A DNA stretch of 43,857 nucleotides, taken from NCBI GenBank assembly GCA_002067745.1, contig MVRU01000018.1, positions 1 through 43,857 on the forward strand, read 5' to 3'. The translations under genes were made by a program, and so were the position numbers. The notes under the pieces were generated by a model. The model had not been told where the DNA came from. It searched no databases and was given only the letters and a program-made list of their open reading frames with translations. Positions within the stretch are counted from its first letter, which is position 1, and the number at the start of each line of letters is the position of its first letter. This DNA comes from Syntrophus sp. PtaU1.Bin005 (GTDB lineage: Bacteria; Desulfobacterota; Syntrophia; Syntrophales; Syntrophaceae). Positions 7,065-16,336 of this stretch are shown piece by piece.

Positions 7065-8474
7065 TTAAAAAGGACTTCCCGCCTTACTGTTTTGGTCATG
7101 TCGATAAATTTTTCTTTCCCGCTGGTCCATATTCTCGAATCGGGTATATTTGTCGTGGTACCTCAACTTCACTGCACCTGTTGGCCCATTTCGATGCTTT
7201 CCGATGATGATCTCAGCCAGTCCCTTTTCCGGGTTGTCATCAGACTTGTTGTACATTTCATCACGGTAAATGAAGGCAATGACATCAGCATCCTGTTCGA
7301 TGGCCCCGGATTCGCGCAGGTCCCCTAACCCCGGACGCTTATCATTTATCCTTTGTTCCACATTTCTGTTTAACTGGGAGAGGGCCATTACCGGAACATT
7401 TAGTTCCCGCGCAATCATCTTCATACTTCGACTTATTTCCGCCACCTGCTGTTCCCGGGAATCATAATTTCCCGGGAGTTTCATCAACTGAAGATAGTCG
7501 ACAACGATTAAATCAAGCCCCGGGTCATTCTTGAGTTTTCGGCATTTTGCCAATATCTCAGTGGGAGTAATACTGGCTTTATCGTCAATGTACAGTTTGG
7601 TCCTCCCTATCTTTTCCGCTGCATTGGCCAATTTAGGCCATTGGTGCTCTTGAATTAATCCCCGACTCAAAAGACGTGAATCAATCTCTGTCATCCCAGA
7701 TAAAATACGGATCATTAATGACTTACTGGGCATTTCGAGAGAGAAGATCACCACTCTGTAACCACTGAGGGAGGCACGGTATGCGATATCAACGGCAAAG
7801 GCCGTCTTGCCCATTCCTGGTCTTGCCGCGATCACCCACATATCGCCGTCAATCAATCCGCCTGTAAGCTCATCAAGGTTGTGAAATCCAGTGGGCAATC
7901 CGATAATCATGCCGTCATCTTTCTCATACCTGGATTCGATAAGTTTGTGCGCATGGAGAGCGACATCTTTTGCAACCTGGAGAGTCTTATGCTCATTGGA
8001 AAAAGACAGGGAAAGGATTGTCTTTTGTGCCACTGCAAGAATATCCTGGGTGGGAAGGGCTGGATTGTATGCTGTTTCTATTAATCTTGAGGCTTCAGAA
8101 ATAATCCTGCGTTCAATAGACTTACCCTTAATAATCTTGGCGTAATGAGAAAGATTAGCCGATGAAATGGCGGAATCGAGAAGCTCGCTAATATATAGGT
8201 GTCCGCCGACCTTGGCCAAATCCCCACGACTTTCCAAGACACTGCAAATTGTGATGGAGTCTGCGATGGTTCCCTTGTCAGTCAGGTCAGCTATGACCTT
8301 GAATATCTTTTGATGGACCGTATGGTAGAAATCTTCGCCATCCCGAGATACAACTTCCAGGACATCAGCTAGAGAACTATTATCCAACATCAATCCGCCG
8401 ATCACAGCCTTTTCAGCCATTGGGTCATGAGGCATGACCTTTTGCAAAAAGGGATCACGTTCTGTATTTTTCAT
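7065..8474 (-). CDS. dnaB: Replicative DNA helicase DnaB (island-encoded)
   Basis: A hexameric replicative helicase, about 469 residues. I choose ATG 8474, which overlaps the upstream stop by ATGA and has AGGTAAGG before it; the frame is open to 8504. The N-terminal DnaB domain (about 15-120) starts PHDPMAEKAVIGGLM. The RecA-like ATPase core has Walker A ARPGMGKT (217-224), Walker B DLIVVDYLQLM (321-331) and the late GDLRESGAIEQDADVI motif. Its location next to a replication-initiator-like protein and an excisionase-like factor implies it replicates the excised island rather than being the chromosomal dnaB (inference). It is full length with no visible defect. Confidence 0.93.
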   Translation of the reverse strand: MKNTERDPFLQKVMPHDPMAEKAVIGGLMLDNSSLADVLEVVSRDGEDFYHTVHQKIFKVIADLTDKGTIADSITICSVLESRGDLAKVGGHLYISELLDSAISSANLSHYAKIIKGKSIERRIISEASRLIETAYNPALPTQDILAVAQKTILSLSFSNEHKTLQVAKDVALHAHKLIESRYEKDDGMIIGLPTGFHNLDELTGGLIDGDMWVIAARPGMGKTAFAVDIAYRASLSGYRVVIFSLEMPSKSLMIRILSGMTEIDSRLLSRGLIQEHQWPKLANAAEKIGRTKLYIDDKASITPTEILAKCRKLKNDPGLDLIVVDYLQLMKLPGNYDSREQQVAEISRSMKMIARELNVPVMALSQLNRNVEQRINDKRPGLGDLRESGAIEQDADVIAFIYRDEMYNKSDDNPEKGLAEIIIGKHRNGPTGAVKLRYHDKYTRFENMDQRERKIYRHDQNSKAGSPF

Positions 8475-9355
8475 AGCCTTACCTGCCTCTCTGTCGATTC
8501 CCATTTTCGAAGATAACTCTTAGATTCGCAATGGACACAACCATCTGGTGTAAGATCGCAGTCGAGAACCATCTTTCCGCATCGTGGGCATTTTTCATTT
8601 TCGAGGACTAGAATTTTTGGAATAATTGGCTTATTTAAGCTGTTCTTCGTCCCACTTAGGTTGTTTCTGATGATTCCCAGGAGATACTTTTCATCCTTCC
8701 CCTGATCGGCATATCTTTTTTCAAGATAGACTCTGATTCCGGCTACTACCGATTCCCACGGATATTGGTTCCATGATTTTAAAATAGACAACTTTACGCT
8801 GTCGGCAATTCGCCTTGTCTTTCTGGTTAATGATATAGCCTCTAACGCTTGATCAATTATTTCGTGATCCGAATATCTTTTTCGCATAGCCGATATTTCA
8901 GAAGAGATGTCTGCGGGATGGCTTTTATTCCCTTCATTGTAATTCCCTTTATTGTTTTTAGTTTGCCCTTCTCTATGCCTTCCATTGTGCCCTTCATAGT
9001 TCAAGAAATTTTGATAATAATCATAATTCTGTATAGTTATGATGGTTCCGCTTGTGCCCTTCATGGTGACCACCATAGAGGAAATCATAATATAATTCAT
9101 AAATCCCCGAATTTCTTTAATTGTTGGCTTTATGATCCTGAATCCGGCTTTGTACGCCATGGCATTTCTCATCTTCTCCAGGCTTGTTAAAAGCTGTCCT
9201 CTTTTCAGACTTCTGTGGTCGGTATGGCTTGCCTGCAAAATCATCCAAACCCATAGCTTGAAGTACAATGGAGGCTTTTCCATGATCCCGCTTTTCGATA
9301 ATTGTCGTGCCAGAATAATATATCCACCACTGATCTGTTCCTGTTTGCCGCCCAT
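8471..9355 (-). CDS. Phage/ICE-type replication initiator-like protein
   Basis: A 294-residue protein, probably the factor that loads DnaB on the island origin. The N-terminal half (YFKLWVWMILQASH, SLKRGQLLTSL, then VVTMKGTSGTIITIQNYDYYQ) matches a winged-helix pattern common in mobile-element replication proteins. An Asn-rich low-complexity linker follows (GHNGRHREGQTKNNKGNYN). A second helical region is at about 165-225, and a C-terminal CPRCGK...CVHC zinc ribbon at about 255-280. The start at 9355 lies 3 bp after the upstream stop. The end overlaps dnaB. DnaD or O-type classification cannot be settled by eye. Confidence 0.7.
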   Translation of the reverse strand: MGGKQEQISGGYIILARQLSKSGIMEKPPLYFKLWVWMILQASHTDHRSLKRGQLLTSLEKMRNAMAYKAGFRIIKPTIKEIRGFMNYIMISSMVVTMKGTSGTIITIQNYDYYQNFLNYEGHNGRHREGQTKNNKGNYNEGNKSHPADISSEISAMRKRYSDHEIIDQALEAISLTRKTRRIADSVKLSILKSWNQYPWESVVAGIRVYLEKRYADQGKDEKYLLGIIRNNLSGTKNSLNKPIIPKILVLENEKCPRCGKMVLDCDLTPDGCVHCESKSYLRKWESTERQVRL

Positions 9356-9358
9356 GCC

Positions 9359-9550
9359 TTATCGTTTGAAAAGTCTCCTTATCCAAGAGAGATGAATGGG
9401 TTTCAATATCCTATGCAGTGCCCTTTCAAGGGTCACCTGATCGGTGTCTGTCGCGGCATTAAGACTCACGACCTTCAGATATCCTGTTTTGGAAAACTCA
9501 AGGTATACGATGAGTTTTGAAGACGGTTCTTTTCGAAGAGCTTTTGCCAT
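9359..9550 (-). CDS. Small basic protein of unknown function
   Basis: A 63-residue protein beginning MAKALRKEPSSKLIVYLEFS and ending WIRRLFKR. I do not recognise it. Its ATG overlaps the stop of the upstream AlpA-like gene (TAATG), and its own stop is 3 bp before the replication protein. Tight coupling on both sides supports it as a real gene. Confidence 0.55.
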   Translation of the reverse strand: MAKALRKEPSSKLIVYLEFSKTGYLKVVSLNAATDTDQVTLERALHRILKPIHLSWIRRLFKR

Positions 9551-9798
9551 TATTCACACCTTTGATTTTGTTTATTTAAATGAGCCCGGACCGATGGAAG
9601 ATGATACCGGAGGTATTTTCCAATCTTAATGCATGGTATAGCATCCGGTCCCTTCCTCCGCGCCGGGGAGTAAAGAAATGATTTTGGTACTTTCAGTTTT
9701 TCGGCGAGACCTTCAATCGTCAATAATTCATCGGAATCATCCACTGGCCTAAGTATTTCTGTCTTGGCATTAATAAGAAAATCTAACTTGTCATTCAT
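9550..9798 (-). CDS. AlpA/excisionase-like helix-turn-helix protein
   Basis: An 82-residue protein. Residues about 25-70 (LLTIEGLAEKLKVPKSFLYS, then IPCIKIGKYLRYHLPSVRAHL) match the MerR-like winged-helix fold of the DNA-binding excisionase family. It is probably a recombination directionality factor for the island integrase or an operon regulator. GGAGG lies 11 bp upstream of the ATG. It is the first gene of the minus-strand operon, after a terminator at 9831-9882. Confidence 0.75.
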   Translation of the reverse strand: MNDKLDFLINAKTEILRPVDDSDELLTIEGLAEKLKVPKSFLYSPARRKGPDAIPCIKIGKYLRYHLPSVRAHLNKQNQRCE

Positions 9799-9830
9799 CG
9801 TGTACCTTTCCTCCTAGAAATTTTATCCAT

Positions 9831-9882
9831 GAAAATAAAAAACCCGGAAGAAGATCGATAGACAGCGATCAACTTCACGGGT
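9831..9882 (-). terminator. Intrinsic terminator after the unknown 9958-10806 gene
   Basis: On the minus strand, ACCCG-GAAG-GATCG pairs with CGATC-TTC-CGGGT around an 8-base loop, followed by a run of T residues interrupted only once (TTTTTTATTTT). It separates the gene upstream from the AlpA-led replication operon. Confidence 0.75.
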
Positions 9883-9936
9883 GTAATAAAAACACTAATA
9901 ATTTATATAAACAACAGGTTATGCGTCGCTATGGCA

Positions 9937-9976
9937 GTCAAACCGACGCCTTAACCGTCAAACCGATGCCTTACCT
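9937..9976. repeat. 20-bp tandem duplication at a gene 3' end
   Basis: Two adjacent 20-bp units beginning GTCAAACCGA (9937-9956 and 9957-9976) match at 17 of 20 positions. The second covers the last codons and stop (KASV, TGA) of the gene at 9958-10806, so the 3' end of that gene has been duplicated. Confidence 0.6.
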
Positions 9977-10806
9977 GTAGCTTTTAAATTTTTTCGGGCC
10001 TTCTTTAGGATTCTTTCATCGGACAATGGTGCATCGTGGGGGTCAATCTTTCTAGTTTCACTACGACACTCGTCCATAAATTTTTCCCGTAATATTTTAT
10101 CTTTCCTAAAAAACTGTAAATCTTCGATGCCGTATTTCTCAAGGATGTTTTTGATAGCATCACTTTTTTGTTCAGATAATCCTTTCATCGTGTCTGCGCC
10201 AGGTTTTGCCTGGTCTTGCTTCGTTTCAATCTTAATAGTATTTTCAATTTGTTTTAAACTCTCCAGAATCAACTTGATGCCAGCATAATTAATAAAATCA
10301 TTAACTGTAGGGAAAAAGAATTTTATTTCAGATAACGTATAGTCTTGATAATACAGATAACTGTCAAAGTGCGCTCTCATTTCAAACGGATTTTGTGGTG
10401 GTAAATATTGACTATCCAGAAATAACTTAATAATTCCATTATGGAATTTCATATCATTTATGGGGTTGCAGAGGTATAAGGTAGGCAAGGTATTTAATAT
10501 AGTTGTATAATCAACCATTTGAGATGGGAAAAAATTTTCAACCATTTGCCTCTCGTAATTCGAGAAGCGTTTTAAAAATTTCTCGTTCTCTCGATCAAAA
10601 GTTATTGTATTCAAATATGCAAGAAATCTTATATATGTATTTAATACAAAGAGATATTTCCTGGTCCATAATTCACCATTAACAGGAACTTTTACAGCCT
10701 TCCCAACCAACCGCTTTTCTTCGGATTTCAAAAATACAATTTGGTTTTGGAAGTTCAAGCTTGGGAATGATTTCTTTCCCAAAATTGCCATGAGTCCTTT
10801 TTCCAT
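9958..10806 (-). CDS. Uncharacterised AT-rich island protein
   Basis: About 282 residues from ATG 10806, which has GAGG 5 bp upstream; the frame is open to 10845. I recognise no family. Residues 1-190 are rich in aromatic and hydrophobic residues (YLFVLNTYIRFLAYLNTITF, FKFFFPTVNDFINYAGIKL-like stretches) without a clear transmembrane pattern. The C-terminal 90 are charged and helical (EQKSDAIKNILEKYG, then SDERILKKARKNLKATGKASV). The gene is markedly AT-rich compared with the BREX genes next to it and ends in its own terminator, suggesting an independent cargo gene. It is divergent from the cysteine-cluster gene at 10925. A role in defence or island biology is possible but unsupported by sequence. 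Confidence 0.6.
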   Translation of the reverse strand: MEKGLMAILGKKSFPSLNFQNQIVFLKSEEKRLVGKAVKVPVNGELWTRKYLFVLNTYIRFLAYLNTITFDRENEKFLKRFSNYERQMVENFFPSQMVDYTTILNTLPTLYLCNPINDMKFHNGIIKLFLDSQYLPPQNPFEMRAHFDSYLYYQDYTLSEIKFFFPTVNDFINYAGIKLILESLKQIENTIKIETKQDQAKPGADTMKGLSEQKSDAIKNILEKYGIEDLQFFRKDKILREKFMDECRSETRKIDPHDAPLSDERILKKARKNLKATGKASV

Positions 10807-10924
10807 ACCAGCCTCAAAATAAGTTATAAGTACATAAAGCAACATAAATGATCATGCAATATATATGCTTTGAAATTTCTTGACGTTATATATTATCCAC
10901 TGATTTGTCATATGGGGATCTCAC

Positions 10925-11260
10925 ATGCCGCCAGGAGGATTTACATGTAAGCAATGCGAGAATTGCTGTCTTAACCTCAGCGATGCGTATCAAGGCTCCG
11001 TGGACGATTCGGACATAGATATGTGGAAAAAGAATCAGCGGTACGACATCCTTGAATGGGTCGACCCTATTGATCTTGGTGACGGAAATTATGTGTATGA
11101 TATTTGGATAAATCCAAGAACTGGTGACGATGTTTCCCGGTGTCCGTGGTTAAGCAAATTACCCGGAAAAGAAAAATATGTCTGCCGCATTCACAATGTG
11201 TCGGGAGTACCCAAAATCAAAGCCACATGCTCAGAAGACGGGCTGCAAAGGGTTTCATGA
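10925..11260 (+). CDS. YkgJ-like cysteine-cluster protein
   Basis: A 111-residue protein. The N-terminal CKQCENCC, then CPWL, CRIH and a final ATC give the CxxCxxCC...C...C...C spacing of YkgJ family proteins, which bind zinc or an iron-sulfur cluster. The function of the family is unknown. It lies 216 bp upstream of brxA and divergent from the unknown gene ending at 9958. It may be co-expressed with BREX, but an intervening gap and the lack of a clear promoter leave this open. Confidence 0.65.
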   Translation: MPPGGFTCKQCENCCLNLSDAYQGSVDDSDIDMWKKNQRYDILEWVDPIDLGDGNYVYDIWINPRTGDDVSRCPWLSKLPGKEKYVCRIHNVSGVPKIKATCSEDGLQRVS

Positions 11261-11476
11261 TAGAAGCAATTCAAAATTAGCCAAGACAACATCAATAACC
11301 GCCGATATCGATAAATCAGTAAAATCTCATACGCATTGATAAACATTAAGCAATGTGATATGCCGCTTTTGTCAACTTACTCCCCTTGAAATCCAGTAAA
11401 GGGACCAACCAGTGACTGACGCCGCCGCACGCGCTCTCATTTGCGCTCTTTATCTGGTTAACATTATGCGTGCAGA

Positions 11477-12103
11477 ATGTATTCGGATAAAACATCATCA
11501 ACATACATCATGTCTTTTACCGCCGGGGGGATCTATATCCGCGAATCGGTAGAGATAGCTTCCCTCTATTTGGAAATTCTCGACTGGGATCTTGTTAGAC
11601 GGAAGGCCGTTGAACACAACCTGATTCAGGCACGGACAATCAGTAGTTCAGCCCGGATCTGCAGGGAGATATGTTTTCGCCTCGGGCGGCTCAGCATTGA
11701 CGAACTGATGATTCTTACCGAGGGAACCATCCAAGAGCAGCGCCAAATCCTCTGGCTTGCGATCTGCAGACATTATCGGTTCATCTATGAATTTGCTGTG
11801 GAAGTGGTCCGGGAAAAATATCTCAGCCTGAACTTTGATCTATACAAGGAAGACTATGATGCCTTTTTCAACGCAAAGGCAGAATGTCATGAGGAACTGG
11901 AACGACTGACAGAAAAGACCCGGCTCAAGCTGCGTCAGGTTGTCTTTAGAATGCTGCGAGAGGCAGACCTGCTGACAAAAGGCAACAGGATCAATCCGGC
12001 GATGCTTATCCCTCGTGTGGCCCAAACGTTACGGAAGGCCTCGCCGGCTGACCTGTCCGTATTCCCGGCATCCGATGCGGAGATCAAGGAGATGCTGAAA
12101 TGA
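11477..12103 (+). CDS. brxA: BREX protein BrxA
   Basis: A 208-residue DUF1819 family protein and the first gene of the BREX operon. The conserved start YIMSFTAGGIYIRESVEIASLYLE is characteristic. The rest is helical, with RRKAVEHNLIQARTISS and the basic REICFRLGRLS segments, consistent with the small DNA-binding BrxA fold. The start is uncertain: 11477 has no good ribosome-binding site, and ATG 11510 (MSFTAGG) is an alternative. It overlaps brxB by 4 bp (ATGA). BrxA is needed in some BREX systems for methylation and defence. Confidence 0.9.
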   Translation: MYSDKTSSTYIMSFTAGGIYIRESVEIASLYLEILDWDLVRRKAVEHNLIQARTISSSARICREICFRLGRLSIDELMILTEGTIQEQRQILWLAICRHYRFIYEFAVEVVREKYLSLNFDLYKEDYDAFFNAKAECHEELERLTEKTRLKLRQVVFRMLREADLLTKGNRINPAMLIPRVAQTLRKASPADLSVFPASDAEIKEMLK

Positions 12104-12711
12104 CACCAGATATGGAAAGAAGGCCTCTTTCGGAACGATTTCAGCACCTCTTGGCGCTGATCTCCAGCAATCGGTTCCTGAAGCGGCAGGGACTGGGCAA
12201 CGAAATTCCCTTCTTTATCTGCCCTTTCGACCCGAAGGAAGCCGTTGAAATGGCACGGACACAGAGGCAATTGATCAACCGGTTGAACCAGGCCGGCGTC
12301 CGAATCCTGGAAATCAATCTCTATGACATGGCCGTGGATCTCCTCAAGGAGCGTGGCATCTTGGAGCAGATACTCCAGGTGGAGCCCACGGTTTCCAAGG
12401 ACGAGCTGAAGGAACTGCTCCAGGGGGTACTGGACTCGGAAGCTCATCTGATACCCGAAATATCCAAGCGGATGAACTGTTCCGAGTTCGATGTCCTGTT
12501 CATAACCGGCGTCGGCGAGGTCTTCCCATATATCCGCTCCCATAATGTACTGAACAATCTCCAGCGCACCGCAAAGGAAAAGCCAACCGTCATGTTTTTC
12601 CCCGGTGCGTACACTCATTCTCTTGAAAACGGAGCATCACTCGATCTGTTCGGGCGGCTCCATGACGATAAATACTACAGGGCTTTCAATATCTTTCATT
12701 GCGAATACTGA
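12100..12711 (+). CDS. brxB: BREX protein BrxB
   Basis: A 203-residue DUF1788 family protein, full length. Family-like segments are RFQHLLALISSNRFLKRQGLGNEIPFFICPFDP near the N-terminus and FDVLFITGVGEVFPYIRSHNVLNNLQ, then VMFFPGAYT near the C-terminus. Its biochemical role is unclear; it is an obligatory part of type 1 BREX. The start overlaps brxA (ATGA), and brxC begins 13 bp after its stop. Confidence 0.92.
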   Translation: MTPDMERRPLSERFQHLLALISSNRFLKRQGLGNEIPFFICPFDPKEAVEMARTQRQLINRLNQAGVRILEINLYDMAVDLLKERGILEQILQVEPTVSKDELKELLQGVLDSEAHLIPEISKRMNCSEFDVLFITGVGEVFPYIRSHNVLNNLQRTAKEKPTVMFFPGAYTHSLENGASLDLFGRLHDDKYYRAFNIFHCEY

Positions 12712-12724
12712 AAAGGGGCAGCTG

Positions 12725-15700
12725 ATGGAACTTAGCACCATCTTCACGAAACCGGTTAATCGAACAATTGAAGGGGTCATCAAGGCCGACGATGAAGCAA
12801 GTCTTCGCCTTGAGGTCGAGGAATATGTCCTGACCAATGAAGTCTCCAAGCGTCTGGAGGCGTTTCTCGACGCCTATAACAATTATGCAGGGGCAAACGG
12901 TGTCTGGATTTCCGGATTCTTTGGTTCAGGGAAGTCACACCTGCTGAAAATTTTGGCCCTCCTGCTGGAAAACCGTCCTATTGACGGCATTCCTGTCCTC
13001 GACATGTTCCTTTCCAAGCCGGGTCTTCAGGATAACGAGATCCTGCGTGGCGACCTGAAACGGGCTGTTGCCATTCCTTCCAGGAGCATCCTCTTCAATA
13101 TCGATCAGAAGGCCGACGTCATCAGCAAGACCCAGACAGACGCCCTCCTTGCCGTTTTTGTCAAGGTCTTTGACGAAATGTGCGGCTACTATGGAAAGCA
13201 AGGGCACATAGCCCAGTTCGAACGTGATCTCGACAGTCGGGGAATCTATGAGAACTACAAACAGGTCTATAAAGACGTTTCCGGAAAGGACTGGACAGTG
13301 GGCAGAGAACAGGCTCTGCTGGAATCCGCCAACATTGCGGAGGCCTATGCAAGGGTAACGGGAGATGACAAATCATCCGCCATAGGGATTCTCGATAAAT
13401 ACAGGAGCCAGTACAAGGTCTCCATCGAGGACTTCGCCGACAAGGTCCATCAGTATATAGAATCGAAAGGCCCCACCTTCCGCCTCAATTTCTTTGTCGA
13501 TGAGGTAGGCCAGTATATCGCCGCCAACATCAAGCTGATGACCAACCTTCAGACGATTGCTGAAAGCCTGGCTACTAAGAGCCGTGGCCGGGCATGGATC
13601 ATCGTTACTGCCCAGGAGGACATGAAGGACGTTGTCGGAGAAATGACCAGCCGGCAAAGCAATGACTTCTCAAAGATACAGGCGCGGTTTGCCAACCGGA
13701 TGAAGCTGACCAGCGCGGATGTCGCCGAAGTGATCCAGAAGCGCCTGCTCATGAAAAACGAGACCGGCGTCCAGATGTTGTCGGGAATCTATCACGATCA
13801 GTGCAATAACTTTAAGACCCTCTTTGATTTTGCTGATGGGTCTCAAACATACCGGAATTTCCAGGATCGGGATCACTTCATTCACAGCTATCCCTTTATT
13901 CCTTATCAGTTCACCTTATTCCAGGCAGCCATCCAGAGCCTGTCAGAGCACAATGCCTTTGAAGGCAAGCACAGCTCTGTGGGAGAGCGTTCCATGCTCG
14001 GTGTCTTCCAACAGGTTGCCGTCCATATCGCCGCGCATGATATCGGCCGGCTCGCCACCTTTGATCTCATGTTCGAAGGCCTCCGGTCATCGCTCAAAGC
14101 CCAGATTCAGAGAGCTGTCCTGACGGCAGAAAAAAACCTGGACAATCCCTTTGCCGTCCGGCTCCTGAAGGCCCTGTTCCTCGTCAAGTATGTGCGGGAG
14201 TTCAAAGCCACGATAAGAAACCTGTGCGTCCTGATGCGGGGGGGATTCGACCAGAATCTTCCTGAATTGCGCCGGGATGTCGAAGAAGCCTTGAATCTTC
14301 TGGAGCAACAGACCTATATCAAGCGCAATGGTGAGCAGTATGAATATTTGACCGATGAGGAAAAAGACATCGAGCAGGAGATCAAGAACACCGAAGTGGA
14401 ATCTTCAGATGTCGCTGCAGAACTTGAGAAGATCGTTTTCGACCATATCATCAAGAATCGTAAGATACGCTATGATGAAAATGGCCAGGATTACCCGTTT
14501 TCCAGAAAGCTCGATGATCGTTTGCATGGGCGGGAGTATGAGCTGGCCATCCATGTCATCAGCCCATTCCATGAAAACGCCGAAAACGAGTCCATCCTGC
14601 GGATGCAGAGCATGGGCCGGGACGAGCTACTGGTCCTGATGCCTGCTGATGAACGCCTCGTTCGCGATATCCTCATGTATAAGCGGACTGAGAAATACAT
14701 CCGCCAGAACATCTCAATCACGCAGCAGGAGGCGATCAAACGCATCCTGACCGATAAGGGCTTCCAGAATCGGGAACGGTATGCCGAACTTCAGCAGCGC
14801 GTTCAAAACCTGATGGGCAAGGCCAGGCTGTTCGTGGCAGGTTCCGAAATCGAAATTGGTTCCGGGGATGCGCAGACCCGGGTGATTCGCGGATTTCATG
14901 AACTCGTCTCCCGTGCGTATCCGAATCTTCGCATGCTGCGCGGCATTACCTACACCGAGAATGACATCGCCAAATGCCTCAAGCATGCGCAGCAGGGACT
15001 TTTTGGCAACGATGCCACTTCCCTCGCCGAGTCCGAGCAGGAGCTTTTAGCGTTCATCCAGAGCAATAACCGAAGTGGCGTGCGTACCACGCTGAAAAAC
15101 CTGCTGGAGAAATTCGAACGCAAACCTTACGGCTGGGGCTACTGGGCCGTGCTTTGCACGCTGGCCGATCTGTGTGCGCGCGGCAAGGTCGAGGTTCGCA
15201 CCGACGGCAACCTGCTTGAGGAAGACGAGTTGGAACGGTCGCTACGCAACACCCATGGCCACGGCAATGTGGTGCTGGAGCCCCAGGTCGAATTCACCGC
15301 GTCTCAGGTCCGAGCCCTCAAGGAGTTTTATGAGGATTTCTTCGACACCCCGCCACAAGCCAGTGAGGCCAAGGCACTCGGCAAGGAAGCCGGCGCCGCG
15401 CTCCAGGAGCTCATGCAACAACTCGCTCCGCTGGCGGCCCAGGCATCCCAATATCCCTTCTTGAATGCACTGACACCGGTGCTTGAGAAACTCAAGGAGC
15501 TGACCGGCAAGCCCTATACCTGGTACCTGATCGAACTCACTCGTCAGGAAGACGCGCTGCTCGACATGAGGGAAGGCGTCATCGACCCCATCCGCAAATT
15601 CATGAGCGGACCACAGAAAAGCATCTTTGATAACGCCCGCAAGTTTGTCCAAACCCAGGAGCCCAACTTCGCCTACATCAGTGATGACGTGGGAAGCGGA

Positions 15701-16327
15701 AAATGGAAAGTGAGAGAAGAAAGTCATGACGGAATGACTCCGGAATCCTTGCTCACGGCTCTGGCCGATCCGCAATGTTTCAAGGGAAACCGTATGCAGC
15801 AGGTGAAGTCACAGGTAGAAATGCTGCAGGAAAAAGTCACCGCCCGGATCGAGGCCGAGATTGCCAAAGCCAAAGAAACGGTTGCCGCCCTTAAAGACCG
15901 CCTCCGCGGCATGGCTGAATTCGGCGCATTGAATGGGGAACAGCAGGAGCAGGTTACCCGTCCGTTCAACGAGTTTAGCACCACGATTGAACTTCAGAAG
16001 CTGATTGCCGTGATCCGCGACACCCTGCGCCGGTTTGAGGAAAACGAATACCAGCGTCAACTCTCGAAGATGACAGCCTGGGCGCAACCGGCGCCAACAC
16101 CGAAGCCCGCGCCTGAACCCGACGAAGCCACCGCAGCGGATGGAGGTGTGAAACCCACCGCACCGGCCAAGCCCGAACCACGCATCGAGTATGTATCCGG
16201 CCGCTCAGTAAAGATCGCATTCGAGAAAGCCTGGCTGGCCGATGAAGCCGATGTGGACCATTACCTGGAAGCCATGCGAACGGCATTACTCGATGAAATC
16301 CGCAAAGGAAAGCGTATTCAAATTTAG
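12725..16327 (+). CDS. brxC: BREX ATPase BrxC
   Basis: A 1200-residue P-loop ATPase, the usual size for BrxC/PglY. I choose ATG 12725 (MELSTIFTKPVNRTIEGVIK), which follows AGGGGCAG and matches family N-termini; the frame is open from 12605 but that part lies inside brxB. Walker A is GFFGSGKS (64-71) and the LNFFVDEVGQYI segment is the likely Walker B. The C-terminal third is helical, with a Pro/Ala-rich linker (QPAPTPKPAPEPDEATAA) before a terminal conserved segment. It is thought to power the BREX complex and bind DNA with PglX and PglZ. From about 14900 the gene is visibly more GC-rich than its first half, so it may be mosaic. Confidence 0.95.
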   Translation: MELSTIFTKPVNRTIEGVIKADDEASLRLEVEEYVLTNEVSKRLEAFLDAYNNYAGANGVWISGFFGSGKSHLLKILALLLENRPIDGIPVLDMFLSKPGLQDNEILRGDLKRAVAIPSRSILFNIDQKADVISKTQTDALLAVFVKVFDEMCGYYGKQGHIAQFERDLDSRGIYENYKQVYKDVSGKDWTVGREQALLESANIAEAYARVTGDDKSSAIGILDKYRSQYKVSIEDFADKVHQYIESKGPTFRLNFFVDEVGQYIAANIKLMTNLQTIAESLATKSRGRAWIIVTAQEDMKDVVGEMTSRQSNDFSKIQARFANRMKLTSADVAEVIQKRLLMKNETGVQMLSGIYHDQCNNFKTLFDFADGSQTYRNFQDRDHFIHSYPFIPYQFTLFQAAIQSLSEHNAFEGKHSSVGERSMLGVFQQVAVHIAAHDIGRLATFDLMFEGLRSSLKAQIQRAVLTAEKNLDNPFAVRLLKALFLVKYVREFKATIRNLCVLMRGGFDQNLPELRRDVEEALNLLEQQTYIKRNGEQYEYLTDEEKDIEQEIKNTEVESSDVAAELEKIVFDHIIKNRKIRYDENGQDYPFSRKLDDRLHGREYELAIHVISPFHENAENESILRMQSMGRDELLVLMPADERLVRDILMYKRTEKYIRQNISITQQEAIKRILTDKGFQNRERYAELQQRVQNLMGKARLFVAGSEIEIGSGDAQTRVIRGFHELVSRAYPNLRMLRGITYTENDIAKCLKHAQQGLFGNDATSLAESEQELLAFIQSNNRSGVRTTLKNLLEKFERKPYGWGYWAVLCTLADLCARGKVEVRTDGNLLEEDELERSLRNTHGHGNVVLEPQVEFTASQVRALKEFYEDFFDTPPQASEAKALGKEAGAALQELMQQLAPLAAQASQYPFLNALTPVLEKLKELTGKPYTWYLIELTRQEDALLDMREGVIDPIRKFMSGPQKSIFDNARKFVQTQEPNFAYISDDVGSGKWKVREESHDGMTPESLLTALADPQCFKGNRMQQVKSQVEMLQEKVTARIEAEIAKAKETVAALKDRLRGMAEFGALNGEQQEQVTRPFNEFSTTIELQKLIAVIRDTLRRFEENEYQRQLSKMTAWAQPAPTPKPAPEPDEATAADGGVKPTAPAKPEPRIEYVSGRSVKIAFEKAWLADEADVDHYLEAMRTALLDEIRKGKRIQI

Positions 16328-16336
16328 CAACTCCCC

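Noticed and set aside
12605-12724. N-terminal extension of brxC
   Set aside because: The open frame begins inside brxB and its residues are not BrxC-like; ATG 12725 has a ribosome-binding site and the conserved family start.
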